Positions 35,679 through 43,224 of a stretch of DNA of 44,034 nt are shown here, piece by piece. The notes below the pieces were generated by a model. That model was not told the DNA's origin. It was given only the letters and a program-made list of their open reading frames with translations, and did not search any database. The first letter of the stretch is position 1. Each line of letters starts with the position of its first letter. The stretch covers positions 1 to 44,034 of the forward strand of contig CANQTK010000008.1 in NCBI GenBank assembly GCA_947626735.1, written 5' to 3'. This stretch comes from an uncultured Clostridia bacterium (lineage in GTDB: Bacteria > Bacillota > Clostridia > TANB77 > CAG-508). A program made the position numbers and the translations under genes.

Positions 35679-36791
35679 GTGAAACATTATTATTTTACCT
35701 CAGAAAGTGTAACAGAGGGGCATCCAGATAAATTATGCGATTTAATTTCAGATAGCATATTAGATGAATATTTAAAGCAAGATGAAAATTCTAGGGTAGC
35801 CGTAGAAACATTTGCTTCAAAAAATACCATTACCATAGCAGGACAAGTTACTTCAAAAGGAGAAGTCAATATTGAAAAAGTAGCAAGAAATGTGATGAAA
35901 GAAATTGGATTTGATAACGAACATACCGATATCGATTATAGAACTTGTCAAATTTTGATTAACATGACCAAACAAAGTCCAGATATTGCTATGGGAGTAG
36001 ATACAGGTGGGGCAGGGGACCAAGGCATCATGTTTGGCTATGCTACCGATGAAACCAAAAATTATATGCCTTATGCCCTTGATTTAGCACATAAACTTGC
36101 CAAACAATTAACAAAAGTAAGAAAAACAAACGAAATTCCTTATTTAAGACCAGACGGAAAAGTGCAAGTTACTGTAGAATATGAAGAGGATGTGCCAAAA
36201 AGAATCGATACCATTTTAGTATCTACTCAGCATTTAGAGGAAACTTCAATGGAAGAATTAAAAAAAGCTATCATAGAAAGAGTGATTTTTCCCATTGTTC
36301 CAGCAGAAAAAATAGACGAAAACACAAAAATCTATGTAAATCCAACAGGAAGATTTGTTATAGGAGGACCTTTAGGAGATACTGGTTTGACCGGAAGAAA
36401 AATAATCGTGGATACGTATGGCGGATATGCAAGACATGGCGGAGGTGCTTTTTCCGGAAAAGATGCTAGCAAAGTAGATAGGTCAGCAAGTTACATGCTT
36501 CGCCATATTGCTAAAAACGTGGTAGCAAATGGTTTAGCAAAAAAATGTGAATTACAAGTATCCTATGCTATTGGAAAAAAAGAGCCAATTTCCATTTGGA
36601 TTAACACCTTTCATACCAATACCATAGAAGAAGAAAAAATACTAGAAATCATGAAAGAAAAATTTGACCTAACACCAAATGGCATTATAGAATATTTAGA
36701 CTTAAAAAAACCAATCTATGCAAAAACAACGAACTATGGACACTTCGGCAAAGAAGATATGACGTGGGAGAAAGTAATAAAGTTAAAATAG
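35679..36791 (+). CDS. metK: S-adenosylmethionine synthetase
   Basis: 370 residues, slightly shorter than the usual 380-400. ESVTEGHPDKLCDLISDS at the N-terminus, GAGDQGIMFGYA near 107 (ATP and methionine binding), and GGPLGDTGLTGRKIIVDTYGG followed by GGGAFSGKDASKVDRS near 225-270. It makes SAM from ATP and methionine. It starts with GTG after GAAGGAG. No SAM riboswitch is seen in the leader, unlike many Firmicutes metK genes. Confidence 0.96.
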   Translation: MKHYYFTSESVTEGHPDKLCDLISDSILDEYLKQDENSRVAVETFASKNTITIAGQVTSKGEVNIEKVARNVMKEIGFDNEHTDIDYRTCQILINMTKQSPDIAMGVDTGGAGDQGIMFGYATDETKNYMPYALDLAHKLAKQLTKVRKTNEIPYLRPDGKVQVTVEYEEDVPKRIDTILVSTQHLEETSMEELKKAIIERVIFPIVPAEKIDENTKIYVNPTGRFVIGGPLGDTGLTGRKIIVDTYGGYARHGGGAFSGKDASKVDRSASYMLRHIAKNVVANGLAKKCELQVSYAIGKKEPISIWINTFHTNTIEEEKILEIMKEKFDLTPNGIIEYLDLKKPIYAKTTNYGHFGKEDMTWEKVIKLK

Positions 36792-36812
36792 GAGAAAACA
36801 AACTAAGTTTCA

Positions 36813-36841
36813 TTGACATTCCTTTCAACAAAAGATATAAT
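36813..36841 (+). promoter_or_regulatory. Promoter upstream of the glycosyltransferases
   Basis: TTGACA (36813-36818), 17 bases, TATAAT (36836-36841): a full-consensus sigma-A promoter. Confidence 0.88.
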
Positions 36842-36867
36842 ACAATCTGTATTAGGAGAAAGAAAAA

Positions 36868-37773
36868 ATGGAAAAAGTACAGGTATTATTATCTACTTAT
36901 AATGGACAAAAATATTTGAAAGAACAAATTGATAGTATTTTAAAACAAGAAGAAGTAGAAATCTCTTTACTTGTTCGAGATGATGGTTCAAAAGATGAAA
37001 CCATAGAAATACTGAAAAATCTAGCAAAAGAAAATAAAAATATAACGTATATAGAAGGGGAAAATTTAGGCCCAGCAAGAAGTTTTATGGAATTAGTAAA
37101 ACAATCGGGAGAGTTTCACTATTTTGCTTTTGCTGACCAAGATGATGTATGGAATCCTAAAAAAATCATTTCAGCGATTCATAAATTACAAGATATGGAC
37201 CAAAATAAACCAGCTTTATATTTGTCAGCATTAGAAGTTGTAGATGAAAACCTAAACACGCTAGAACTAAAACAGGTGAATGGAAATTTTTGCTTTGAAG
37301 GAGAAATGATAAAAAATTTTGCTACTGGTTGTACACAAGTATTTAACAAAGCATTGCGTAATCTTATTCATAGTTATTGCCCAAATTACTTAATCATGCA
37401 CGATTCTTGGATTACTCGAGTTTGCTACGCAGTAGGTGGTAATGTCATCATTGATGAGAAGGCTTTTATTCAATATAGACAACATGAAGGAAATGTTTTG
37501 GGGTATCAAGATGAAGGTTTTCAAAAGCTAAAAAGGCAATTTAAAGTAGCTTTTTTAGATAACATAAGAATGCGAGTAAATATCGCAAAAGAATTAAAAA
37601 ATGGGTATGAAGAAATGTTAACAGAAAACGCAAGAGAAGTTATTGATAACCTAATTGCTTATCCTGAAAATAAAAAAGCAAAAATGTGGTTATTAAAAAA
37701 CAAAAATTTTAGAACCAATAGTGTGAAAACAAATATGAAAATGAAGTTGTCAATTATATTAAACAAATTTTAA
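36868..37773 (+). CDS. Family 2 glycosyltransferase (rhamnosyltransferase-like)
   Basis: 301 residues, soluble. VLLSTYNGQKYLKEQIDSIL at the N-terminus and LVRDDGSKDETIEIL define the GT2 fold; FADQDDVWNPKK near residue 88 holds the metal-binding Asp residues. Such enzymes add one sugar (often rhamnose) to a lipid-linked polysaccharide at the inner face of the membrane. It leads a small polysaccharide group with its own consensus promoter. Confidence 0.88.
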   Translation: MEKVQVLLSTYNGQKYLKEQIDSILKQEEVEISLLVRDDGSKDETIEILKNLAKENKNITYIEGENLGPARSFMELVKQSGEFHYFAFADQDDVWNPKKIISAIHKLQDMDQNKPALYLSALEVVDENLNTLELKQVNGNFCFEGEMIKNFATGCTQVFNKALRNLIHSYCPNYLIMHDSWITRVCYAVGGNVIIDEKAFIQYRQHEGNVLGYQDEGFQKLKRQFKVAFLDNIRMRVNIAKELKNGYEEMLTENAREVIDNLIAYPENKKAKMWLLKNKNFRTNSVKTNMKMKLSIILNKF

Positions 37774-37805
37774 TTAGTATTGGGCATAAAAAGGAGAAAC
37801 GAAAA

Positions 37806-38960
37806 GTGGAAGAAAAACATGTTTTTATTGTAGGCTCTAATGGAATACCAGCTAACTATGGAGGATTTGAAACATTTGTTGAAAATTTAATTACCAAAAA
37901 AGAGAATCATCAAATAAAATACCACGTAGCATGCTTAGCACAAGATACGAAGGAAGTAGAATATCATGGTGCTCGTTGCTTTCATGTAAAAGTACCAAAT
38001 ATAGGATCTGCTAAGGCAGTATATTATGATTTAATTTCCTTAGAAAAAACGATAAAGTATATTAAGAAAAATAATTTAAAAAATGTTACAGTCTATGTCT
38101 TGGGAACTACAATAGGATTTTTTATTGGTTTTTATAAAAAAAGGTTGCAAAAGTTAAAGTGTAAATTATATGTGAATCCGGATGGATGTGAATGGAAAAG
38201 AACAAAATGGAATCAGATAATCAAAAAATATTTAAAATTATCCGAGAAAAAAATGGCAAAATATGCTGATTTGCTTATTTGTGATTCCATTCATATGGAA
38301 CAATATATGCAAGAAGAATATAAAAAGTATAAGCCACATACTATTTTTATTGCTTATGGCGCAGAAATAGAAAGCAATCAAACAGAAAAAACAGAAGAAA
38401 AGCTACGACAATGGCGAGAAGAAAAACACATAAAACCAAAAGAGTATTATTTAATTGTCGGAAGATTTGTTCCAGAAAATAACTATGAAACAATGATCAA
38501 AGAATTTATGAAGTCGAAAACGAAAAAAGATTTAGTAATTATTACGAATGTAGAACAAAACAAATTTTATGAAGAATTAAAACAAAAAACAAAATTTGAA
38601 CAAGACAAAAGAATTAAATTCGTAGGTACAGTATATGATGACGAATTGTTAAAACAAATTAGGAAAAATGCTTATGGTTATCTTCATGGACATGAGGTAG
38701 GAGGGACAAATCCATCTCTTTTAGAAGCATTGGCCTCTACGAATTTAAATTTGTTATTAGAGGTAAACTTTAATCGTGAAGTAGCAGAAGAAAGTAGTTT
38801 TTATTGGAATAAGCAAGAAGGAAATTTGGCTAGTTTATTAGATAGAGTGGAAAATATTTCCCAAGAACAAATAGAACAATTGGGTAAAAAAGCAAAAGCA
38901 AGGATTGAGGAAGTGTATAGTTGGGAAAAAATTATAAAACAGTATGAAAAATTATTTTAA
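37806..38960 (+). CDS. DUF1972-type rhamnosyltransferase (GT4-like)
   Basis: 384 residues. VFIVGSNGIPANYGGFETFVENL at the N-terminus is the mark of the DUF1972 glycosyltransferase group (RfaG-like, often rhamnosyltransferases). The second half has the nucleotide-sugar site: LIVGRFVPENNYETMI and a Gly/Glu-rich GYLHGHEVGGTNPSLLEALA. It probably works with the preceding GT2 on the same glycan. It starts with GTG after AAAAGGAG. Confidence 0.87.
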   Translation: MEEKHVFIVGSNGIPANYGGFETFVENLITKKENHQIKYHVACLAQDTKEVEYHGARCFHVKVPNIGSAKAVYYDLISLEKTIKYIKKNNLKNVTVYVLGTTIGFFIGFYKKRLQKLKCKLYVNPDGCEWKRTKWNQIIKKYLKLSEKKMAKYADLLICDSIHMEQYMQEEYKKYKPHTIFIAYGAEIESNQTEKTEEKLRQWREEKHIKPKEYYLIVGRFVPENNYETMIKEFMKSKTKKDLVIITNVEQNKFYEELKQKTKFEQDKRIKFVGTVYDDELLKQIRKNAYGYLHGHEVGGTNPSLLEALASTNLNLLLEVNFNREVAEESSFYWNKQEGNLASLLDRVENISQEQIEQLGKKAKARIEEVYSWEKIIKQYEKLF

Positions 38961-38985
38961 GTTATAATATTTTTCGAAAAATGTA

Positions 38986-39014
38986 TTGCATAGAAAGAGA
39001 CAATTCGATATAAT
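38986..39014 (+). promoter_or_regulatory. Promoter upstream of the CpsC-CpsD-CpsB-like genes
   Basis: TTGCAT (38986-38991), 17 bases, TATAAT (39009-39014). It lies inside a longer open frame, which supports the later ATG at 39055 as the true start. Confidence 0.75.
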
Positions 39015-39054
39015 AGAAGCAGATCAAAAGAAGAAAGGAAGAGCACAATCAAAA

Positions 39055-39774
39055 ATGGAAGAACTAGATTTAAAAGAAATATTTACGATGTTTTGGACAA
39101 AAATAGTACATATCATACTTATTGTCCTAATTTTTATGGTTATTGGAATTTTGTATTCCTATTTATATGTAACACCAAAGTATAAATCAGTTACTAGTTT
39201 AGTTTTAACAACAACAGCAGAAGGAGGAACCACTTCATCAGGGTCAATTACAACCACAGATATTACCTTAAATAATAATTTATTAGCAACTTATACGGAT
39301 ATTATTACAAGTAATACGGTTGTAAGACAAGTAATAGGCAATTTAGGCATTAATATATCGGAAGATTCATTAAAGAACAGAATATCCGTTACTTCAGAAA
39401 AAAGTACACAAATGATTTATATCGGTGTTGTAGATGAAAACCCATACCAAGCAAAAATTATTGCCAACGAAGTAGCAAAAGTATTTGCGGAACAAGTTCC
39501 ACAAATCTATAAATTAAATAATGTTTATATTTTAGACCAAGCAGAAGAAGAAACAACACCATATAACATTAACCATATCAAAGATATTGCTATTTTTGCT
39601 TTTGTTGGATTAGTGATTGCTTGTAGTTATGTTTTAGTTGCTAACATGTTAGATACTACTGTAAAATCAAAAGAAGATGTAGAAAGAAAAATGGGACTTA
39701 CGGTATTAGTAAGTATTCCAAACTGTAATTTTGATGAATTACCAAAAGCAATGAAAAAAGGAGGTAAAAAGTAA
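39055..39774 (+). CDS. Wzz/CpsC-type polysaccharide co-polymerase (tyrosine kinase adaptor)
   Basis: 239 residues from ATG 39055, after AGGAAG. Two membrane helices (about 18-42 and 177-200) flank an outside domain with IISNTVVRQVIG-like elements, as in Wzz/CapA. The C-terminal tail is cytoplasmic (VERKMGLTVLVSIPN). In Firmicutes the protein activates the CpsD kinase and controls chain length. An in-frame ATG at 38982-38986 is excluded because it would overlap the promoter. The stop overlaps the next start. Confidence 0.86.
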   Translation: MEELDLKEIFTMFWTKIVHIILIVLIFMVIGILYSYLYVTPKYKSVTSLVLTTTAEGGTTSSGSITTTDITLNNNLLATYTDIITSNTVVRQVIGNLGINISEDSLKNRISVTSEKSTQMIYIGVVDENPYQAKIIANEVAKVFAEQVPQIYKLNNVYILDQAEEETTPYNINHIKDIAIFAFVGLVIACSYVLVANMLDTTVKSKEDVERKMGLTVLVSIPNCNFDELPKAMKKGGKK

Positions 39775-40760
39775 TGAAAAAAGAAATTGTTACATTTCGA
39801 GAACCAAAATCTCCTATTTCGGAAATTTTTAGAACATTAAGAACCAATGTGCAATTCGCTAATACGAAACGTGGTTTACATTCTTTGTTAATTACTTCTA
39901 CTGCTCCATCCGAAGGAAAAAGTTGGGTATCGGCTAATTTAGCCGTTGCATTTGCACAAGCAGGGAAAAAAGTAATATTAGTAGATTGTGATATGAGAAA
40001 AGGAAGACAATTTTCTATTTTTGGCGTATCTCCTACACCAGGACTTTCCAATTTTCTATCAGGCATTAATTCCGATGGAGAAGAAAGTAACTCTAATATT
40101 TTATCTTATATCAAACAAACAGAAGTAGAAAATTTATATCTTATTACTGCAGGAAATATTCCACCAAATCCTTCAGAATTATTAGTTTCTGAGCAAATGA
40201 TGCAAGCAGTAGAAGAATTAAAATCAGTATGTGATTTAGTTATTTTTGACGGAACACCAAGTTCCCTTGTTACAGATGCGGTTATTATTTCCCGTTATGT
40301 AGATACAACCTTAATTATTTCTGCCTATAAAACAACCAAAATGGATGACCTAGAAAAAGTAAAAAGAGAAATTGAAAATGTAGGTGGAAAAATAGCAGGA
40401 GTAGTTATTAACAGATTACCTATGTCACAAAAACAATACTATGCTACTTACTATTATGGAAGTTCCAATTTGAGTATGAAAAATGCAAAAGCAAAAAAGC
40501 AAACAAAAGAAGAGGAAGAATTACAAATTGAAATAAAAAAACAAGAATTAAAAGAAAAATCAAAAAATGTAGTAAAACAAAATAGAGTAGAGAATAAACC
40601 AGAAACACCAAACAAAAAACAAGAAACAAAATCCAAAATCTATGATTTTGAAAAAGAAACAAAAGAAGATAAAATGGCAGACTCTACCGCTTTATTAAAA
40701 CAAATGACCCAATATATAGACGAAGAAAAAGCAAAATTAAAAAAAGGAGATCATGAATGA
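39774..40760 (+). CDS. CpsD/CapB-type BY-kinase
   Basis: 328 residues. REPKSPISEIFRTLRTNVQF at the N-terminus, Walker A APSEGKSWVSANLAVAF near 43-58, Walker A' ILVDCDMRKGRQ near 68, and LVIFDGTPSS (Walker B, with Gly where DTPP is more usual). A Tyr cluster, YYATYYYG, near 222 may be the autophosphorylation site. The last ~95 residues are an unusually long charged Lys/Glu extension not seen in short CpsD proteins. Its stop overlaps the next start by four bases. Confidence 0.88.
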   Translation: MKKEIVTFREPKSPISEIFRTLRTNVQFANTKRGLHSLLITSTAPSEGKSWVSANLAVAFAQAGKKVILVDCDMRKGRQFSIFGVSPTPGLSNFLSGINSDGEESNSNILSYIKQTEVENLYLITAGNIPPNPSELLVSEQMMQAVEELKSVCDLVIFDGTPSSLVTDAVIISRYVDTTLIISAYKTTKMDDLEKVKREIENVGGKIAGVVINRLPMSQKQYYATYYYGSSNLSMKNAKAKKQTKEEEELQIEIKKQELKEKSKNVVKQNRVENKPETPNKKQETKSKIYDFEKETKEDKMADSTALLKQMTQYIDEEKAKLKKGDHE

Positions 40761-41527
40761 TAGATTTTCACTCTCATCTTGTATACGACGTAGACGACGG
40801 TTCTGAAACAATAGAAAACTCCATAAACGTTTTAAAGAAAGCCCAAAAAGCAGGTTTTACTAAAATTTTCTTAACACCACATTATATGCCAGATTATTAT
40901 GAAATACCAAAAGAAGAAATAGGACAAAGAATCGAAAAACTGAAAAAAAGCTGTATTGAAGAAGAAATTGATATAGAATTATACCAAGCCAATGAAATTT
41001 ATATTACCAATCATATGGTAGAGTTATTACAAGAAAACAAAGCTTCTACTATGAATCATAGTCGTTATGTTTTGTTTGAATTACCAATGAATGAGAAACC
41101 ACAAAACTTATTGGAAGTAATTTATCAATTATTAGACCAAGGGAAAATTCCCATTATTGCCCATCCAGAAAGGTATACTTATATCCAAAAAGATCCTAAT
41201 AAATTAATAGATTTAATAGAACAAGGTGTGTTATTTCAGGCCAATTATGGTAGTATTATAGGACAATATGGAAAAAAAATTCAAAAAACAGTAAAATTAT
41301 TACTTCAAAATAATTTTATTCATTTTTTAGGAACCGATGTTCATAAAAATGGTTATATTTATGAACAAATGGACATGATTGAAAAAAAATTAAGAAAAAT
41401 AATAAGCAAGGAAAAAATAGAAGAATTAACAACAAAAAATCCCCAAAAAGTAATCAACAATAAAGAAATTGAAATCGATATACCAATTAAAATAAAACAA
41501 GGATTTTTCCAAAAGTTTTTTTCTTAA
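40757..41527 (+). CDS. CpsB/CapC-type PHP-family tyrosine phosphatase
   Basis: 256 residues. MIDFHSHLVYDVDDGSET at the N-terminus, FLTPHYMPDYYE near 36, IIAHPERYTYIQ near 135 and LGTDVHKNG near 195 give the metal-binding His/Asp set of the PHP phosphatases. It dephosphorylates the CpsD-type kinase and so controls polysaccharide assembly. The gene order is C-D-B here rather than the streptococcal B-C-D. The promoter at 38986 and the short gaps suggest one transcript. Confidence 0.92.
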   Translation: MIDFHSHLVYDVDDGSETIENSINVLKKAQKAGFTKIFLTPHYMPDYYEIPKEEIGQRIEKLKKSCIEEEIDIELYQANEIYITNHMVELLQENKASTMNHSRYVLFELPMNEKPQNLLEVIYQLLDQGKIPIIAHPERYTYIQKDPNKLIDLIEQGVLFQANYGSIIGQYGKKIQKTVKLLLQNNFIHFLGTDVHKNGYIYEQMDMIEKKLRKIISKEKIEELTTKNPQKVINNKEIEIDIPIKIKQGFFQKFFS

Positions 41528-41533
41528 AAAGTA

Positions 41534-41562
41534 TTGTCAAATAGAAAAAGCAGAGATATAAT
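41534..41562 (+). promoter_or_regulatory. Promoter upstream of the 41602 gene
   Basis: TTGTCA (41534-41539), 17 bases, TATAAT (41557-41562). Confidence 0.8.
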
Positions 41563-41601
41563 AAAAAACATACAAAAGAAATAAAAAAGGAGGAACAAAG
41601 G

Positions 41602-41940
41602 ATGCCACTTATTAATTTAGCAAGTCCATTTAATGCTTTCGTAGCATTAGTATTATTTGTACTAGTATTACTTTTAGCTAAAGAAATAAAAAGAAGTAAT
41701 GTAACTTGTATTATGCTATTAGTTTATTTAACTATTATTGTAGGTCATTGCATTGAATATGTTATGATAAAAGATCCAACAGGGCAAGTTAATTCTGTTA
41801 TTGCTCGTTCCATAGCAATGGATTTTATCTTTATCTTTTTATCTTTTTTGGCTTATTTATGGACAGACGAAATAGAAGCCAAAGAAAGAAAAATAAAAAG
41901 TATTGATAGTAGTTTAGATTGGTTTTGGAAAAAAGTATAA
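41602..41940 (+). CDS. Small hypothetical membrane protein
   Basis: 112 residues with three hydrophobic segments (about 8-26, 34-55 and 70-90) and a basic C-terminal end (IEAKERKIKSIDSSLDWFWKK). No family recognised. It has a strong promoter and an AGGAGG ribosome site, and is closed by a terminator, so it is a single-gene unit that is probably well expressed. Confidence 0.75.
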   Translation: MPLINLASPFNAFVALVLFVLVLLLAKEIKRSNVTCIMLLVYLTIIVGHCIEYVMIKDPTGQVNSVIARSIAMDFIFIFLSFLAYLWTDEIEAKERKIKSIDSSLDWFWKKV

Positions 41941-41957
41941 AATATAGTTTAGTAACA

Positions 41958-42007
41958 AAAATAAACTCTCTTCATATAATATACAAAAAATGAAGGGAGT
42001 TTATTTT
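41958..42007 (+). terminator. Terminator that also holds the ribosome site of the next gene
   Basis: AAAATAAACTCTCTTCA (41958-41974) and TGAAGGGAGTTTATTTT (41991-42007) pair over 17 positions with one G-U, and a T-run follows. The right arm includes the AAGGGAG ribosome site of the 42010 gene, and the loop contains TATAAT. Confidence 0.8.
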
Positions 42008-42009
42008 TT

Positions 42010-42270
42010 ATGGATTATGAAATTATGATGAATGGAAATGTAAAAATAGGAATGTATGCTCCGGAATTTGAGGCAGAAACTACCATGGGAAAAATAACAT
42101 TAAATCAATATAAAGGAAAATGGGTGATATTATTTTCTCATCCGGGAGATTTTACCCCTGTGTGCACAACAGAAATAATTGCATTTTCAAAAGCCAATAC
42201 ATATTTTGAAAAATTAAATACCTGTTTAATTGGATTAAGCGTTGATTCCAACAGTTCCCATGAAGTGTAG
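42010..42270 (+). pseudogene. Truncated peroxiredoxin (AhpC/TSA family), N-terminal fragment
   Basis: 86 residues. [19 protein letters not shown] and [14 protein letters not shown] (peroxidatic Cys near residue 52, in the PxxxTxxC context) are clear 2-Cys or 1-Cys peroxiredoxin sequence, and LSVDSNSSH is the next conserved segment. Then the frame ends after four unrelated residues. No remaining part of the family (about 130 more residues) appears in any frame within the next 190 bases, so this is a deletion or rearrangement, not a simple frame change. Probably inactive as a peroxidase. Confidence 0.8.
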
Positions 42271-42351
42271 TAAAAGTTACCAACAGAAAAATAAGACAAG
42301 CAATCACATGATAATACTGGTAGATAAAAGTAGCAAGACTTTAATAATGAC

Positions 42352-42380
42352 TTGAAATTAGCGAACAAATGTGATATACT
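42352..42380 (+). promoter_or_regulatory. Promoter upstream of the 42463 gene
   Basis: TTGAAA (42352-42357), 17 bases, TATACT (42375-42380) with extended TGA. Confidence 0.75.
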
Positions 42381-42462
42381 AAGTTCAAATATAAATTATT
42401 GCAAAATGCAATTGTTATATTAAAAACTATTTTCTTATACATTATGAAAGGAGACATAATAA

Positions 42463-42945
42463 ATGGTTGAACTGATTTATAAAGAACGGAAAAACGCAAA
42501 AGAATGGAACAGATTCTTTGTAAAAACAAAAGAAGATATACATTCTGTTGACTTTTGCAATCCTAAATGCAATAGGGATGTTGAATTTGTTCCTTTTACA
42601 AAAAAACTGTACCTATTGGATTTCCTGTTTTTTAATGTTCCTAAAGGGGTTAGTAAAGTAACGTTTCAAACTGTGCTTGATGCAATTCCTCAGGAAATTT
42701 TAAAAGATGTAGCTGCGGTGGAAATATGTTATATCTTTGATGTTGATGATTGTTGGCTTATAAACCTATTCAACAAAGAAAAGATTGATACTTCTATTTT
42801 TTGGATTTCTTTACTAACAGAGAAAGATACAGGAAAGGATTTACTACCTGTAAAACCAACTCCAAAAGATATACCTAAAACTGTACCTATAGGCATAAGT
42901 GATGAGGAATGGGATAGAATTTTAAGAGAGTTTTATCTCAAATAA
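42463..42945 (+). CDS. Hypothetical protein, probably acquired
   Basis: 160 residues, soluble, no membrane segment. A Cys-containing stretch, FCNPKCNRDVEF, lies near residues 28-40 and DVDDCWLINLF near 100; the C-terminus ISDEEWDRILREFYLK is helical. No family recognised. Codon use (CTG, CTT, GCG and a sense CGG at codon 9) differs somewhat from the housekeeping genes, suggesting transfer. It has its own promoter, ribosome site AAAGGAG and terminator, next to the AbiF module. Confidence 0.72.
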   Translation: MVELIYKERKNAKEWNRFFVKTKEDIHSVDFCNPKCNRDVEFVPFTKKLYLLDFLFFNVPKGVSKVTFQTVLDAIPQEILKDVAAVEICYIFDVDDCWLINLFNKEKIDTSIFWISLLTEKDTGKDLLPVKPTPKDIPKTVPIGISDEEWDRILREFYLK

Positions 42946-42972
42946 AGTTTAATGTATTAAGAAAATAGTTTT

Positions 42973-42998
42973 CTCCCTGTTGTAACAGGGAGTTTTTA
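42973..42998 (+). terminator. Intrinsic terminator
   Basis: CTCCCTG pairs with CAGGGAG and is followed by TTTTTAA. Confidence 0.88.
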
Positions 42999-43082
42999 AT
43001 TTAATATGAAATAATATCTAAAGATGTATAAATATTGTAAATAAAAATATAATACTATTAATAGATAAATTTAACATTTTAC

Positions 43083-43112
43083 TTGACAAACTCAAGATTA
43101 AGATGTTATACT
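43083..43112 (+). promoter_or_regulatory. Promoter of the AbiF-associated RNA
   Basis: TTGACA (43083-43088), 18 bases, TATACT (43107-43112). The start of transcription should be near 43119, just ahead of the two hairpins. Confidence 0.85.
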
Positions 43113-43118
43113 ATCTAT

Positions 43119-43205
43119 AGTAGATCAGTACTTCAGAAAACCTACGGGACTGAAGTCGGAAATGGATCGTACCTCGGGTAGCCTAAGGGTCCGAGGTCTT
43201 TTCTT
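43119..43205 (+). ncRNA. Structured RNA upstream of AbiF (abiF RNA-like)
   Basis: About 85 bases between a consensus promoter and the AbiF start, GC-richer than its surroundings. Hairpin 1: ACTTCAG (43130-43136) with CTGAAGT (43150-43156). Hairpin 2: ACCTCGG (43171-43177) with CCGAGGT (43191-43197), followed by CTTTTCTT as in a terminator. CTAC in loop 1 (43142-43145) can pair with GTAG in loop 2 (43178-43181), which would make a kissing-loop fold. A conserved RNA upstream of abiF genes is known (the abiF RNA motif); whether this matches its consensus is not tested. Ends are inferred. Confidence 0.7.
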
Positions 43206-43224
43206 ATCATATAGGAGGTAAATA

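Noticed and set aside
35560-35679. SAM riboswitch before metK
   Set aside because: The 119-base leader is A/T-rich with three imperfect repeats and lacks the stems and conserved G/A-rich core of an S-box.
42010-42462. CGG-type frame change as the cause of the short peroxiredoxin
   Set aside because: No CGG is present at its end and no downstream part of the family is found in any frame, so it is a true truncation.
43119-43205. tRNA-like or T-box element before AbiF
   Set aside because: The two hairpins do not form a cloverleaf, no acceptor stem or CCA exists, and no T-box AGGGTGG-type sequence is seen.
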